Assembly: GCF_007725405.1 (NCBI RefSeq)
Contig: NZ_CP042163.1
Span: 2,914,001-2,978,000, forward strand
Direction of reading: 5' to 3'
Length of the DNA: 64,000 nt
From: Shouchella miscanthi
Lineage (GTDB): Bacteria; Bacillota; Bacilli; Bacillales; Bacillaceae_D
The notes under the pieces were generated by a model. The model did no database searches. It was not told the origin of the DNA and saw only the letters and a list, made by a program, of their open reading frames with translations. This document shows, one piece after another, positions 18,965 through 29,880 of this stretch. Made by a program: the position numbers and the translations under genes. How positions within the stretch are numbered: the first letter of the stretch is position 1; the number at the start of each line of letters is the position of its first letter.

Positions 18965-19288
18965 CTATATCTCTCCTTTTCTCTAATAAATCCTTCACAA
19001 GACGTAACGATACCAAGTGAAGCGTTTTCGCAAAAGGATGCGAACTCTCCTATCTCCTTCAACAATGAAAGAATACGATTCAAACTGAATCGAGAGCGGG
19101 TTCATAGTCTAGTAGGCTAGCCATAAACCAAACTTGTTAAGCAACTTAAATGAAGTCGAATGACAAAACAGATTTATCTCTACCATAACCGAAAGAAGGT
19201 AAGATATAAAGTGTTTTGCGACAACCTAAGCACTTCATATCATACCATAATTTTAAAAATACGGCTATAACCAGCATTTTTCGACATG
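18965..19288 (-). promoter_or_regulatory. citZ upstream region with structured leader elements
   Basis: No gene is visible in these 324 bp. It holds a 6-bp-arm hairpin TTCGCA-AAAGGA-TGCGAA at 19027-19044 and a perfect palindrome CGATTCA-AAC-TGAATCG at 19076-19092, both about 60-130 bp upstream of citZ and likely in its 5' leader. I could not pick a convincing promoter. In B. subtilis the citZ leader RNA is bound by aconitase, so structure here is of interest. No classical cre or ATAA-N7-TTAT CcpC site was found. Confidence 0.45.
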
Positions 19289-19687
19289 CTATCTTCTTTT
19301 GATGACAACAAACCTACCGTTTGCAATACCAGAGTGAATGCTTTTTAATATGCCCGCTTTTATAATGGTTCTTGTCCACGGTATTAAAAACATCGCTCCG
19401 ACAACATCTGTAAAAAAACCAGGTAACGTTAACAGTGCACCACCAATAAAGATACAAGCACCATCAATCATTGCCTGACTAGGAACTTGTTGCTTTTGCA
19501 TTTGGAGTTGAGCTAAACGTATGACCTGCATGCCTTGACGACGTGCAACTAAAAAACCGATAATGCTGGTCGAAAGCATAGCAAGAATGGTGTACCAAAC
19601 TCCAATCCATTGCACGGAAAAAACAATGAGCAAAAGCTCAATTAATGGAATTCCAATCGCAACAGGTAGAAGAAACCGTTTGAACAT
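19289..19687 (-). CDS. fxsA: FxsA-family membrane protein
   Basis: 132-residue membrane protein of the FxsA family (YtwI in B. subtilis; E. coli FxsA reduces exclusion of phage T7 by F plasmid, physiological role in bacilli unknown). It has two N-terminal membrane helices starting FKRFLLPVAIGIPLIELLL, the family's ARRQG segment, a further hydrophobic pair with LLTLPGFFTDVVG, and a basic cytosolic end. The ATG at 19687 is preceded by GAGGTGG. It lies between pyk and citZ as in B. subtilis, though ytvI is absent here. Confidence 0.9.
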   Translation of the reverse strand: MFKRFLLPVAIGIPLIELLLIVFSVQWIGVWYTILAMLSTSIIGFLVARRQGMQVIRLAQLQMQKQQVPSQAMIDGACIFIGGALLTLPGFFTDVVGAMFLIPWTRTIIKAGILKSIHSGIANGRFVVIKRR

Positions 19688-19708
19688 AAATGACCACCTC
19701 ATTTATAA

Positions 19709-19739
19709 GAAAAAGAAGAGCAGTTGCTCTTCTTTTTCT
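19709..19739 (-). terminator. Terminator after pyk
   Basis: Near-perfect palindrome GAAAAAGAAGAGCA-GT-TGCTCTTCTTTTTC immediately after the pyk stop, with T-rich 3' arm on the minus strand. Confidence 0.8.
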
Positions 19740-19742
19740 ACA

Positions 19743-21497
19743 TTATAGTACACGCGCTTTGCCGCTGTAAATATTCCCGGTTTTTGCATCAACCGTTACT
19801 TCTTCCCCATCGGTAAAGAGAGCCAATGCATCATCAACACCTACAACAACAGGTGTGCTTAAGTTCAAGCCTACAACTGCAGCGTGAGACGTTAACCCGC
19901 CTTCCTCTGTAATAACAGCCGCCGCTTTCTCAAATGAGTCAATCATATCTTTGTCAGTAGATTTTGTAACAAGGACTGCGCCTTGCGTCATTTTCGCACT
20001 CGCTTCAGCTGCATTCTCAGCTAAAACGACTTTGCCTGAACCAGAACGCTGGCCAATGCCTTGACCTTTTGCTTTCACTTCTCCTAGTACATGTACTTTA
20101 AGAAGATTTGTTGTTCCCGTTTCCCCTACTGGCACACCAGCTGTAATCACAACAAGGTCTCCTTGAGCCACATGTCCTGATTCCATAGCCGCCTCAACTG
20201 TTAAGTCAAGCATTTCATCTGTCGTGCTTGCTTGCTTACCAAATAGCGGTGTTACGCCCCATACAAGCGCCATCTTCCGAAATGCTCTTTCATTGCTTGT
20301 AATCGCCAAGATTGGTGATTTAGGACGGAAGCGTGAAGTCATGCGTGCCGTGTAGCCACTTTCTGTTGCTGTTAAAATAGCTGTCGCATCTAGGTTAGAC
20401 GCCGTATGCGCTACAGACTGACCGATGGCGCTTGTGATCGTTTGCTTTGATTCTTCACTTTTCTTCCGTAACAGTTGATCGTAATTCAAAGCTTGCTCCG
20501 TACGGCTAGCAATATTGTGCATCGTTTGCACAGACTCTACAGGGTAATCCCCTGCTGCTGTTTCACCCGATAACATAATCGCGTCTGTACCGTCAAAGAT
20601 AGCGTTAGCTACGTCACTTGCTTCGGCACGAGTTGGGCGTGGATTTCTTTGCATTGAATCAAGCATTTGTGTTGCCGTAATAACAGGCTTTGCTTGTTCG
20701 TTACATTTCTTAATTAACTGCTTTTGTACAAGTGGTACTTCTTCAGCAGGAATTTCAACGCCTAAGTCGCCACGAGCAACCATTAATCCATCTGATACTT
20801 CAAGAATTTCATCGATATTATCGACACCTTCTTGGTTTTCAATTTTAGGGATAATCGCAATGTCGGCTGCACCGTTTTTCTCAAGTAATTCGCGAATTTC
20901 TAATACATCAGATGCACGACGAACGAATGAAGCCGCTATGAAATCAACATTTTGCTCCACACCAAACAGAATATCTGCCGCGTCTTTATCTGTCATACCT
21001 GGTAGGTTGACACTAACATTTGGCACATTTACACCTTTTTTATTTTTCAATGTACCGCTGTTTTTTACTGTTGTAACGATTTCGTTATCACGAACATCTG
21101 TAATCTCAAGGCCAATTAAACCATCATCGAGTAATAACGTACTACCTACACTACAATCATTGACAAGACCTGGGTACGTAATCGAAATCTTTTCTGTTGA
21201 ACCGACTACTTCTTCCATCGATACAATAAGTTGTTGTCCTTTTACAAGGTCAATTGCACCGTCTACAACCGTTTGCGTACGAATTTCAGGACCCTTTGTA
21301 TCTAGTAAGATCGCAACGGTTTTTCCAGTCTTCTCGGATGCTTCGCGGATATTACGAATACGCGCTCCATGTTCCTCGAAATCTCCGTGGGAAAAATTTA
21401 GACGGGCTACGTTCATACCAGCGTCTATTAATGAAACCAGTTGATCCACCGATTCACTTGCTGGTCCTATTGTACATACGATTTTTGTTTTACGCAT
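19743..21497 (-). CDS. pyk: Pyruvate kinase Pyk with C-terminal phosphohistidine-like domain
   Basis: Makes pyruvate and ATP from phosphoenolpyruvate in glycolysis. The 584-residue protein starts [14 protein letters not shown], has the active site [15 protein letters not shown] and the [10 protein letters not shown] metal site, and carries the roughly 110-residue extension found in Bacillus pyruvate kinases, ending with [18 protein letters not shown], a PEP-utiliser (phosphohistidine) domain with its Thr-Ser-His-Ala motif. It is the second gene of pfkA-pyk. Confidence 0.97.
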   Translation of the reverse strand: MRKTKIVCTIGPASESVDQLVSLIDAGMNVARLNFSHGDFEEHGARIRNIREASEKTGKTVAILLDTKGPEIRTQTVVDGAIDLVKGQQLIVSMEEVVGSTEKISITYPGLVNDCSVGSTLLLDDGLIGLEITDVRDNEIVTTVKNSGTLKNKKGVNVPNVSVNLPGMTDKDAADILFGVEQNVDFIAASFVRRASDVLEIRELLEKNGAADIAIIPKIENQEGVDNIDEILEVSDGLMVARGDLGVEIPAEEVPLVQKQLIKKCNEQAKPVITATQMLDSMQRNPRPTRAEASDVANAIFDGTDAIMLSGETAAGDYPVESVQTMHNIASRTEQALNYDQLLRKKSEESKQTITSAIGQSVAHTASNLDATAILTATESGYTARMTSRFRPKSPILAITSNERAFRKMALVWGVTPLFGKQASTTDEMLDLTVEAAMESGHVAQGDLVVITAGVPVGETGTTNLLKVHVLGEVKAKGQGIGQRSGSGKVVLAENAAEASAKMTQGAVLVTKSTDKDMIDSFEKAAAVITEEGGLTSHAAVVGLNLSTPVVVGVDDALALFTDGEEVTVDAKTGNIYSGKARVL

Positions 21498-21518
21498 TTT
21501 GTTCCTCCTACTATTTTC

Positions 21519-22478
<960 letters not shown>

Positions 22479-22584
22479 TTATGTTCCTCCTAACGAACAA
22501 TAAGACAGACGAAGCTTGTCTTAACTAGTCTCTGCAAGTAAAGATACCACTTTGATTTCCTGAACACAAGTGTTTCCATACTAC

Positions 22585-22614
22585 AAAAAATGCTTTCATA
22601 TCAATGAAAGCACT
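22585..22614 (-). terminator. Terminator after accA
   Basis: Minus strand TGCTTTCAT-TGAT-ATGAAAGCA followed by TTTTTT. It ends the malic enzyme-gntR-accD-accA run and separates it from pfkA. Confidence 0.85.
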
Positions 22615-22620
22615 TCCAAA

Positions 22621-23598
22621 TCATTTAGATTCTGCTTTAACTCGTTTATCAGCTATTTGTCCCATTTTCTTATACTTTTCATATCGTTCCTCTAAAAGCG
22701 TCTCTACAGGCTTTGCTTTTAAGTCATTCAAGGCATCACGTAACACACGTCTCATGCTAACAGCCTGCTCCTCCATGTTACGTTGCGCGCCGCCTTTAGG
22801 TTCTTCAATAATTGAATCGATTACACCAAGCTCATATAAATCCGGTGCAGTAATTTTCATCGTCTCTGCCGCTCTTTTCGCTTGTGTAGAATCTTTCCAT
22901 AATAATGCAGCTGCGCCTTCTGGTGAAATAACCGAATACGTTGAGTTCTCCAACATATAAATTCGATCAGCAACGCCGAGGGCAAGTGCCCCACCGCTTC
23001 CACCTTCTCCTATGACAATGCTAATAGTTGGAACGTTTAAACCAGCCATCATAAGTAAGTTTCTTGCAATGGCTTCGCTTTGTCCACGCTCTTCTGCCGA
23101 CTTACCTGGATAAGCGCCTTTAGTGTCAATAAAGCAAACGATTGGGCGATTAAATTTTTCTGCTTGCTTCATTAAGCGTAATGCTTTTCGGTAACCTTCT
23201 GGATGAGGAGAACCAAAGTAGCGCATAATATTTTCTTTTGTATCTTTTCCTCGTTGGTGACCAATTACCGTAATAGGCTGATCTTCAAACGTCGCAATTC
23301 CAGCAACAATCGCTTTATCATCGCCAAAAAGTCGATCACCGTGAAGTTCCAGAAAATCAGAAAACAAAAGAGAAATATAATCAAGGCTCGTTGGCCGTTC
23401 ATGATCTCGAGCAATTTGCACCCGTTCCCATGGCTGTATGTTCGTGTAGACCGATTCCTCTAGTTCTTGTAAACGAACTTCCATTTTATGGATCTCAGAA
23501 CTTAAATCTAAATCTTTTTCTTTTGCAAATTTGCGAAGCTCTTCTATCTTATTTCGAAGCTCCAATACAGGTTTTTCAAAATTTCGTTCAGTAGTCAT
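22621..23598 (-). CDS. accA: Acetyl-CoA carboxylase carboxyltransferase subunit alpha AccA
   Basis: With AccD forms the carboxyltransferase that moves CO2 from biotin to acetyl-CoA, making malonyl-CoA for fatty acid synthesis. The 325-residue protein has a coiled N terminus ([18 protein letters not shown]), the crotonase-like core with [16 protein letters not shown] and the glycine-rich [17 protein letters not shown]. It lies 15 bp after accD. Confidence 0.97.
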   Translation of the reverse strand: MTTERNFEKPVLELRNKIEELRKFAKEKDLDLSSEIHKMEVRLQELEESVYTNIQPWERVQIARDHERPTSLDYISLLFSDFLELHGDRLFGDDKAIVAGIATFEDQPITVIGHQRGKDTKENIMRYFGSPHPEGYRKALRLMKQAEKFNRPIVCFIDTKGAYPGKSAEERGQSEAIARNLLMMAGLNVPTISIVIGEGGSGGALALGVADRIYMLENSTYSVISPEGAAALLWKDSTQAKRAAETMKITAPDLYELGVIDSIIEEPKGGAQRNMEEQAVSMRRVLRDALNDLKAKPVETLLEERYEKYKKMGQIADKRVKAESK

Positions 23599-23613
23599 GT
23601 TTGCTCCCCCTAC

Positions 23614-24459
23614 CTACTGGTGAATTGCCAACACTGTTGTCAGCGTATCTTTCATTTCTAGTCGTGGGATAACTCGATCTAATTGCCCATGCTCTAACAG
23701 AAATTCCGCAGTCTGGAAGTCTTCCGGAAGTTCCTCTCGAATCGTTTGTTCAATAATGCGACGACCAGCAAAGCCGACAAGTGCTTTTGGTTCTGCAAAA
23801 TTGTAATCACCTAACGATGCGAAACTTGCGGAAACACCACCTGTAGTCGGATGTGTCATTACTGAAATAAACAAGCCACCGGTGCGATCTAATTTTTCAA
23901 GTGCAGCACTTGTCTTCGCCATTTGCATTAAACTAATCATCCCCTCTTGCATACGCGCACCGCCAGAAGCAGCCACGATAATTAGAGGATGTTTCGTTTC
24001 AATTGCTTTTTCAATTGCTCTTGTCAGCTTTTCACCGACCGCTGCCCCCATACTCGCCATTCGGAAATGAGGATCCATAACAGCTAAAACAACTGAATGA
24101 CCGTTTAATTCACCAACACCTGACACACACGCTTCGTTTAAGCCTGTTTTCTTACGGTCTGCTTCAAGTTTCTTCTCATAATCAGGAAACGCTAATGGAT
24201 TTCCACCAATTACATCGGCATCCATTTCCTGAAACGTTCCTTCGTCTATTAACGCTTCAATTCGTTCCCAAGCGCCCATCCGGTGATGATGTCCACATGT
24301 TCGGCACACACTTAAATTCTTTTTAAGGTCTTTAGTGTACATAATCGTGCGACATGATGGGCATTTTGTCATTAGCCCTTCAGGTACTTCTATTTTTGCT
24401 CGCTCAGATGGAATCGTTGCATATCGTTTCTTTTTCTTAGAAAACATATCCTTTAACAT
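23614..24459 (-). CDS. accD: Acetyl-CoA carboxylase carboxyltransferase subunit beta AccD
   Basis: Partner of AccA. The 281-residue protein has the N-terminal zinc ribbon CPSC ... CRTCG (Cys 33, 36, 52 and 55) and the carboxyltransferase core with [19 protein letters not shown]. The ribosome binding site AAGGAG precedes the ATG. Cotranscribed with accA and probably with the upstream GntR regulator (23-bp gap). Confidence 0.97.
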   Translation of the reverse strand: MLKDMFSKKKKRYATIPSERAKIEVPEGLMTKCPSCRTIMYTKDLKKNLSVCRTCGHHHRMGAWERIEALIDEGTFQEMDADVIGGNPLAFPDYEKKLEADRKKTGLNEACVSGVGELNGHSVVLAVMDPHFRMASMGAAVGEKLTRAIEKAIETKHPLIIVAASGGARMQEGMISLMQMAKTSAALEKLDRTGGLFISVMTHPTTGGVSASFASLGDYNFAEPKALVGFAGRRIIEQTIREELPEDFQTAEFLLEHGQLDRVIPRLEMKDTLTTVLAIHQ

Positions 24460-24482
24460 GGGATCGCTCCTTGCTATATCCT

Positions 24483-25142
24483 TTAAAAACGGCTGTTTTT
24501 CAAGTGATGACTCATCGCTTCCAACGCCTTCTCTACTTCTCCATGCTTAATCGCTTCGACAACTAGCTCGTGTTCTTTAATCGACTCAGGTGGCCTTCCC
24601 TTACGTTCAAGAGATTCTTTAATTGCTTCTTTATTAAACGCCACTAACGATTTCCAAATATTATAAAGTAAAACATTCCCACATGCTTTAACGATAGTCT
24701 CATGGAACTGGTAATCTGCTTCTACAGGAAAGTCCCCATGACTCCATTTCATTTTCGAATGTGAAATAAGCTCGTCTAAGTGGTGTACTTCGTCTTCAGA
24801 AATTCGATAGACAGCTAACTTTAACGCTTCTATCTCTACAATTCGCCTCGTCTCACTTAAATCCTTCCTTGCTTGGTCGTCTTTTAAGATAAAAGATAAA
24901 AGCAGATCCACTAGCCTATAGCTTGAGGGAGCTTTCATGAAAGTCCCTTCGCCTCTTTTTGTCTCAATGATGTCAAGAAGCTCTAAGCCTCGTAAAGCTT
25001 CACGAATGGATGAGCGACCAACTTGGAGTCGGTCGCTCAATTCTCTTTCCGATGGTAGCTTGTCGCCACTTTTTAAGTCATCTTGCTGAATCATCTCGCT
25101 AAGGGCACGAATAATTTCAATGTAGCGTTTGTCCGTAGCCAT
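24483..25142 (-). CDS. GntR/FadR-family transcriptional regulator
   Basis: 219-residue regulator: N-terminal winged helix-turn-helix with [28 protein letters not shown], and an all-helical FCD ligand domain ([17 protein letters not shown] ... [11 protein letters not shown]) of the FadR subfamily, which usually binds acids such as lactate, pyruvate or acyl-CoA. It sits between the malic enzyme gene and accD with gaps of 9 and 23 bp, so it is very likely cotranscribed with both. A FadR-type palindrome in front of the malic enzyme suggests autoregulation of this whole run. Effector unknown. Confidence 0.9.
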   Translation of the reverse strand: MATDKRYIEIIRALSEMIQQDDLKSGDKLPSERELSDRLQVGRSSIREALRGLELLDIIETKRGEGTFMKAPSSYRLVDLLLSFILKDDQARKDLSETRRIVEIEALKLAVYRISEDEVHHLDELISHSKMKWSHGDFPVEADYQFHETIVKACGNVLLYNIWKSLVAFNKEAIKESLERKGRPPESIKEHELVVEAIKHGEVEKALEAMSHHLKNSRF

Positions 25143-25151
25143 AGCGCCTCC

Positions 25152-26384
25152 TTAGTCGATGATCGTTAATTGTCTCGTTTTCTCCGCAACCTCTTCAGGA
25201 TCCACCTTTACTCTTGAAACCCCTGTTTCCATTGCTTTTTTCGCTACTGCCGCTGCAACAGCTGGAGCAACACGTGGATCAAACGGTGCAGGAATGACGT
25301 AATCTGCCGTTAAATCTTTCTCGTCCACTAAGTTAGCAATGGCATAAACGGCTGCAACTTTCATTTCTTCATTTATATGCGTAGCTCGTACATCTAATGC
25401 TCCTCTGAAAATACCAGGGAAAGCAAGTACGTTGTTTACTTGGTTAGGAAAATCTGAACGACCTGTTCCGATTACAGATGCACCTGCTGCTTTTGCATCC
25501 TCAGGCATAATTTCAGGAATTGGATTGGCCATAGCAAAGATAATGGGATCAACGTTCATGCTTTCAACCATTTCTTTTGTAACGGCTCCAGCAACAGACA
25601 CACCAATAAAGACATCGGCGCCTTTCATAACGTCTGCCAGTTGACCTTCTTGTCTATTAGGGTTTGTACGCTTTGCAACTTGTTCTTTAACAGCGTTCAT
25701 TCCATAAGGACGACCTTCATAAATGGCGCCCTTCGTGTCGCACATAACGATATCACGAACACCCATCCGCAACATTAATTTAATTATCGCAATACCAGCA
25801 GCACCGGCACCATTTGCCACTACTTTAATTTCTGATAGCTTTTTGCCGCTTAGTTTAAGTGCGTTGATTAAACCAGCTAATGTAACAATAGCTGTCCCGT
25901 GCTGGTCATCGTGGAAAATAGGAATATTTGTTTCTTTCTTTAAACGTTCTTCTATAACAAAACAGTCTGGAGCAGCTATATCTTCTAAATTCACTCCACC
26001 AAACGTAGGCTCAAGCATTTTAACGGTATTAACAATTTCATCCACGTCGTTCGAACGGAGACAAATTGGAAACGCGTCTACTCCAGCAAACGATTTAAAT
26101 AAAACTGCTTTACCTTCCATAACAGGTAAGGATGCTTCTGGACCAATATTCCCTAGCCCAAGCACAGCAGTCCCGTTACTAACAACCGCAACCATATTGC
26201 CTTTCATCGTATATTCATAAACCGATTCAACATCTTCAAAGATTTCTTTACATGGCTCCGCTACTCCTGGTGAATAAGCTAAGCTTAAATCCCTTGCATC
26301 TTTAACGGGCACTTTCGCTTTTGACTCTAGTTTTCCTTGATTAACACGATGCATGTGAAGCGCTTCTTCTCTCGTAGTAGACAC
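25152..26384 (-). CDS. ytsJ: Malic enzyme (YtsJ type)
   Basis: Decarboxylates malate to pyruvate with reduction of NAD(P). 410 residues from a GTG at 26384, preceded by AAAGGAGAG; this gives the N terminus VSTTREEALHMHRVNQGKLE and the same length as B. subtilis YtsJ, whereas the longer frame runs 42 codons into non-homologous sequence. Motifs: the catalytic region DLSLAYSPGVAEPC, the metal and substrate site FHDDQHGTAIV, and the Rossmann motif VANGAGAAGIAI. Its locus between dnaE and accD is that of ytsJ, which is NADP-preferring in B. subtilis. Confidence 0.94.
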   Translation of the reverse strand: MSTTREEALHMHRVNQGKLESKAKVPVKDARDLSLAYSPGVAEPCKEIFEDVESVYEYTMKGNMVAVVSNGTAVLGLGNIGPEASLPVMEGKAVLFKSFAGVDAFPICLRSNDVDEIVNTVKMLEPTFGGVNLEDIAAPDCFVIEERLKKETNIPIFHDDQHGTAIVTLAGLINALKLSGKKLSEIKVVANGAGAAGIAIIKLMLRMGVRDIVMCDTKGAIYEGRPYGMNAVKEQVAKRTNPNRQEGQLADVMKGADVFIGVSVAGAVTKEMVESMNVDPIIFAMANPIPEIMPEDAKAAGASVIGTGRSDFPNQVNNVLAFPGIFRGALDVRATHINEEMKVAAVYAIANLVDEKDLTADYVIPAPFDPRVAPAVAAAVAKKAMETGVSRVKVDPEEVAEKTRQLTIID

Positions 26385-26413
26385 AATTCTCTCTCCTTTA
26401 TATAAAACCTGAC

Positions 26414-26424
26414 TGGTCAGACCA
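26414..26424. promoter_or_regulatory. FadR-type operator palindrome in front of malic enzyme
   Basis: TGGTCTGACCA (minus strand reading) is a perfect TGGT-N3-ACCA palindrome, the half-site pattern of FadR-subfamily GntR regulators such as PdhR. It lies just downstream of the predicted transcription start and 30 bp upstream of the GTG start, so a bound repressor would block the polymerase. Confidence 0.6.
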
Positions 26425-26441
26425 CCTATTGTTCGCCTTCT

Positions 26442-26470
26442 ATTATAAACACGTTCGTTCCATCTGCCAA
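26442..26470 (-). promoter_or_regulatory. Sigma-A promoter of malic enzyme-gntR-accDA
   Basis: Minus strand TTGGCA at 26465-26470, a 17-bp spacer and TATAAT at 26442-26447, directly after the dnaE stop. An excellent housekeeping promoter for the downstream run. Confidence 0.75.
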
Positions 26471-26490
26471 TAGGTTGATGGAAACTTCTT

Positions 26491-29400
26491 TTATTCTTGC
26501 TCATCCTCACGTTCTTCTATGCGGACGTTATCTTCACCAAATAACCGTTTTAAAAGCTGGATCGTTCGCTTTGACGGCTGCACAGCATATTTATCTGGAA
26601 GCTTTATTTTGGTATGATTTTTTTTTCGATATAGGATGACAGGTGCTGTCCCCCTATCTTGGCTTAAGATGTATTTTAAATCACTTAATTTCGTCGGCAC
26701 ATCTTGCTCTTTTTCAATATAAACGTGTAGAAATTGTTTACTTTCAGTTGACGGCAGTTGATTCAGATCAATCGCTTTTTGAACAATGAACTGTTTTTTT
26801 CCTTCTCTTTCCTCTACAACTCCATGTAAAAGCACGAGGCTTCCCTCAGTTAAGACCGTTTCCACATCTTTCCACACAGTAGGAAAAACTACACACTCAC
26901 ATTCTTCCGTCTCGTCACTTCCAATAAAAAAAGCCATTGCTTTCCCTTTTTTTGTTGTAATTTTTTTTAGTGCTTTCACTAACACCCCTACTCGAATACC
27001 TTTTCTTGAAGGTTCCGCTTGGATAAGTGTCGTGCGGTGAAAAGGCGCGAGACGCTCCTTTTCATTTTCAATTGGATGACCAGAGAAGTAAAACCCAAGC
27101 ACTTCTCTCTCCCACCCGATTTCTTCCATCTTTGTTGATGGTTCAATATCTATATAGGCAGGTGTAACTGGATTAATCGTAAACAAACTACCTGCTGACT
27201 GCTTAAAATCATCAATTTGTTTAGCAAATGCAATTGCTTTATCTACGTTTGCCAATAAAACCGCTCGTGAATATCCCCAATGATCACATGCACCGGCTTT
27301 AATTAATGCAGTTAGAACTGGTTGCGTGATGGTTGAAGAATACACCTTTGCAACAAAGGTAAAGAAATCTTGGAACGGTGTCGTTCTTGCTTCTTTAATT
27401 TGATCTACGATGCGCCGATTTACGGTTGTAATTGGAAGTAGCCCAAAGCGAATGCACGCTTTTTCCACAGTAAATAAAGCATGACTATCTTGAATAGATG
27501 GTGGAAGCACCTCAACGCCTGCTTTTCTAGCTTCATAAATATAGTTGTAAAGCTTCTGATGATCTTGCCAATTGGCTGAACAGAGTGCCGCAAAAAACGC
27601 TTCTTGGTAGTGCACACGCAAATAAGCCAGCCAATAACTGATCATACTGTAAGCCGTTGCGTGAGACTTTGGAAATCCGTAATTCGAAAATTTTTCAATT
27701 AATGTAAATAACGTCTCTGCTTCCTCTTTCGTATAACCTCGTGCTATCGACCGCTCGACAAAAGAATCCTTATTCATTAACTCTCGCTGTTTTTTACTGA
27801 TGGCTCGTCGAAATATGTCTGCCTCAGCAAGACTATATCCAGCACTAATTTGTATCAATTGAATAATTTGTTCCTGGTAGACGATGACACCGAAAGTTGG
27901 TTGTAGAATGCGGTTAATCTCCACATGGTGAGAAAATGTTTTTTTCTGCTCATGTTTGCTTTGAATATAGTCTTTAATAAATGTCATTGGACCTGGTCGA
28001 TACAACGAAGTCGTTGCGACAATATCATTAAAACTGGACGGCTTTAACTGCTTTAACACACGTCTCATTCCGTCTGATTCTAATTGGAAAATACCCGTTG
28101 ATTCTCCTTGTTGTAATAAGCGAAACGTCTTCTCATCATCGAATGGAATATCGCGCAAATTGAGTTTCTGATTTGTTGCTCCTTCAATTAAACGGAGCAT
28201 CTGTTCAAGCAATGTCAAATTCTTCAAGCCAAGAAAATCAAATTTTACGTACCCGAGCGCATCAAGACTATCCATATCCGCTTGTGTAATGACCCGTTCA
28301 TCGCTTCCATACTGAAGAGCTACTTTTTCTTTAAGGGGACGATCGCTAATAATCACTCCAGCAGCATGAGTTGATTCATGTCTGAGCATGCCTTCTAATT
28401 GCTTTGCAAAGAAAAGAAGTGTATCAAGCTCAGTTGATTGAAACGATGAAAATAGCCCTTGCTGTTCAGCCTCTTCCAATGTGAGCGCTGAATTCATCGC
28501 CTTTGCAACACGATCAACGAAGCCACTGTTCAGTCCAAACGCTTTTCCTGCATCTCGAATGGACGCTTTTCCTGCAAACGTACCGAACGTCAACACTTGC
28601 GCGACGTGATCGTTTCCAAACCGTTCTCGAACGTATTGAATCACATCGTCTCGACGGTAATCAGGAAAATCAATATCAATATCTGGTAGCGAAATTCGCT
28701 CTGGATTTAAAAAACGTTCAAAGAGCAGACCATGCTTAAGAGGATCAACATCTGTAATACGCAATGCATAAGCAACAATAGAGCTAGCAGAGGAACCCCT
28801 TCCTGGCCCTGTAAGAATATTAGAGCGATGAGCATAATTCATAAAATCAGCCACAATTAAGAAGTACGAAGCAAAACCAAGCTGTTTAATTACGTTTAGT
28901 TCTTTTTCCAATCGCTCCATTGCTTCTTCCGAAGGGTTGGACTGGTACCGTTGCTGAAATCCTTTCATTGCTTTTTCCTGCAGTTGTTCATGTGCCTCTT
29001 TTTCTTCTAAACCGTCAAAGCGTGGGATAGTCGGCTTTTGAAAAAGAGTAAACGTCTCTATCTTGTCAGCCAACGCATCCGTCTCCTGCAGAAGTGCTTC
29101 TGAGAACCGTTTCTTCCGTTCTGTTAACGACAATAAGTACGCGTTTTCCGATTCTTCTTCTAGCACTACATGATCCACCGTTGTTCCTGCGCCAATTGCA
29201 GTGAGCAAACGATAGAAATCGTAGTTTTCCTCTTTCAAAAATCGAATAGGCGGTGCTGCCACGCATACAATACCATGCGCTTCCGCAAATTCGATAAGTG
29301 TATAATCACTTGCACCATGAATTTCTAATCTTCCTTCACTATGTGAAGTAAGTGCTAACCACCTTTTGTGCCAGTCCTTCGCTTGAGTAAATGACTGACG

Positions 29401-29775
29401 CGACAATAAAACAATACACGCCGTTGTATGTTGCTGAAAAACTTCATATGAAATTCCGTTCTCCTTGCTCATCCGCATCGCTGAGCTTAGTTCAACTAGT
29501 TGTTGATAACCTTGCTTATTTTTAGCAAGCAAGCGTACGGTAAGTCGAACGTCTTTAACAAGGACTGTGCATTCTAGCCCGACCAATGGTTTCATATCAA
29601 CTTTCTCACACTCTTTTAAGAAATCGTACACGCCACTTAATGTATGCTTGTCTGTTAATGCAAGGTTTTTATATCCTAATTGCTTAGCTTGCTGTACATA
29701 GGCTTTTATCGTTAAGCCGGACTGAAGTAGACTATGCTCACTATAAATATTTGAAAGCAAGGTGCTCAACACCAT
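26491..29775 (-). CDS. dnaE: DNA polymerase III alpha subunit DnaE
   Basis: C-family replicative polymerase; in Bacillus it extends primers before handing over to PolC. About 1094 residues: N-terminal PHP domain (degenerate; see findings), polymerase core with the catalytic aspartates in LPDIDIDFPDYRRDDV (Asp 365, 367 and 369) and GPGRGSSASSIVAYAL, helix-hairpin-helix region and a C-terminal OB fold (GVLVKALKKITTKKGKAMAF). Start: GTG, ATG and GTG occur in tandem; the ATG is used here, after AAAGGAG. Length fits DnaE, not the longer PolC. Confidence 0.95.
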   Translation of the reverse strand: MVLSTLLSNIYSEHSLLQSGLTIKAYVQQAKQLGYKNLALTDKHTLSGVYDFLKECEKVDMKPLVGLECTVLVKDVRLTVRLLAKNKQGYQQLVELSSAMRMSKENGISYEVFQQHTTACIVLLSRQSFTQAKDWHKRWLALTSHSEGRLEIHGASDYTLIEFAEAHGIVCVAAPPIRFLKEENYDFYRLLTAIGAGTTVDHVVLEEESENAYLLSLTERKKRFSEALLQETDALADKIETFTLFQKPTIPRFDGLEEKEAHEQLQEKAMKGFQQRYQSNPSEEAMERLEKELNVIKQLGFASYFLIVADFMNYAHRSNILTGPGRGSSASSIVAYALRITDVDPLKHGLLFERFLNPERISLPDIDIDFPDYRRDDVIQYVRERFGNDHVAQVLTFGTFAGKASIRDAGKAFGLNSGFVDRVAKAMNSALTLEEAEQQGLFSSFQSTELDTLLFFAKQLEGMLRHESTHAAGVIISDRPLKEKVALQYGSDERVITQADMDSLDALGYVKFDFLGLKNLTLLEQMLRLIEGATNQKLNLRDIPFDDEKTFRLLQQGESTGIFQLESDGMRRVLKQLKPSSFNDIVATTSLYRPGPMTFIKDYIQSKHEQKKTFSHHVEINRILQPTFGVIVYQEQIIQLIQISAGYSLAEADIFRRAISKKQRELMNKDSFVERSIARGYTKEEAETLFTLIEKFSNYGFPKSHATAYSMISYWLAYLRVHYQEAFFAALCSANWQDHQKLYNYIYEARKAGVEVLPPSIQDSHALFTVEKACIRFGLLPITTVNRRIVDQIKEARTTPFQDFFTFVAKVYSSTITQPVLTALIKAGACDHWGYSRAVLLANVDKAIAFAKQIDDFKQSAGSLFTINPVTPAYIDIEPSTKMEEIGWEREVLGFYFSGHPIENEKERLAPFHRTTLIQAEPSRKGIRVGVLVKALKKITTKKGKAMAFFIGSDETEECECVVFPTVWKDVETVLTEGSLVLLHGVVEEREGKKQFIVQKAIDLNQLPSTESKQFLHVYIEKEQDVPTKLSDLKYILSQDRGTAPVILYRKKNHTKIKLPDKYAVQPSKRTIQLLKRLFGEDNVRIEEREDEQE

Positions 29776-29880
29776 CACTCTCCTTTACCTTCTACTATCG
29801 AATCTCCGTTATTTGTTGTCATAAACGTAATGGTTTGTCCTTATATATAATTAATACGTAGAAACGAGGTGGTGAAATCA

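Noticed and set aside
19015-19045. cre site in the citZ leader (GCGAAAACGCTTCA)
   Set aside because: The CG core is present, but the flanking positions disagree with the consensus at several places; it is better read as part of a hairpin.
20860-21444. 194-codon open frame on the plus strand
   Set aside because: It lies entirely opposite pyk, has no ribosome binding site and Ser/Thr-rich composition typical of an antisense frame.
25723-26220. 165-codon open frame on the plus strand
   Set aside because: It is antisense to the malic enzyme gene, which has strong family evidence; no start signal.
26385-26510. N-terminal extension of the malic enzyme
   Set aside because: It covers a consensus promoter and operator, and the GTG at 26384 gives the family length of 410.
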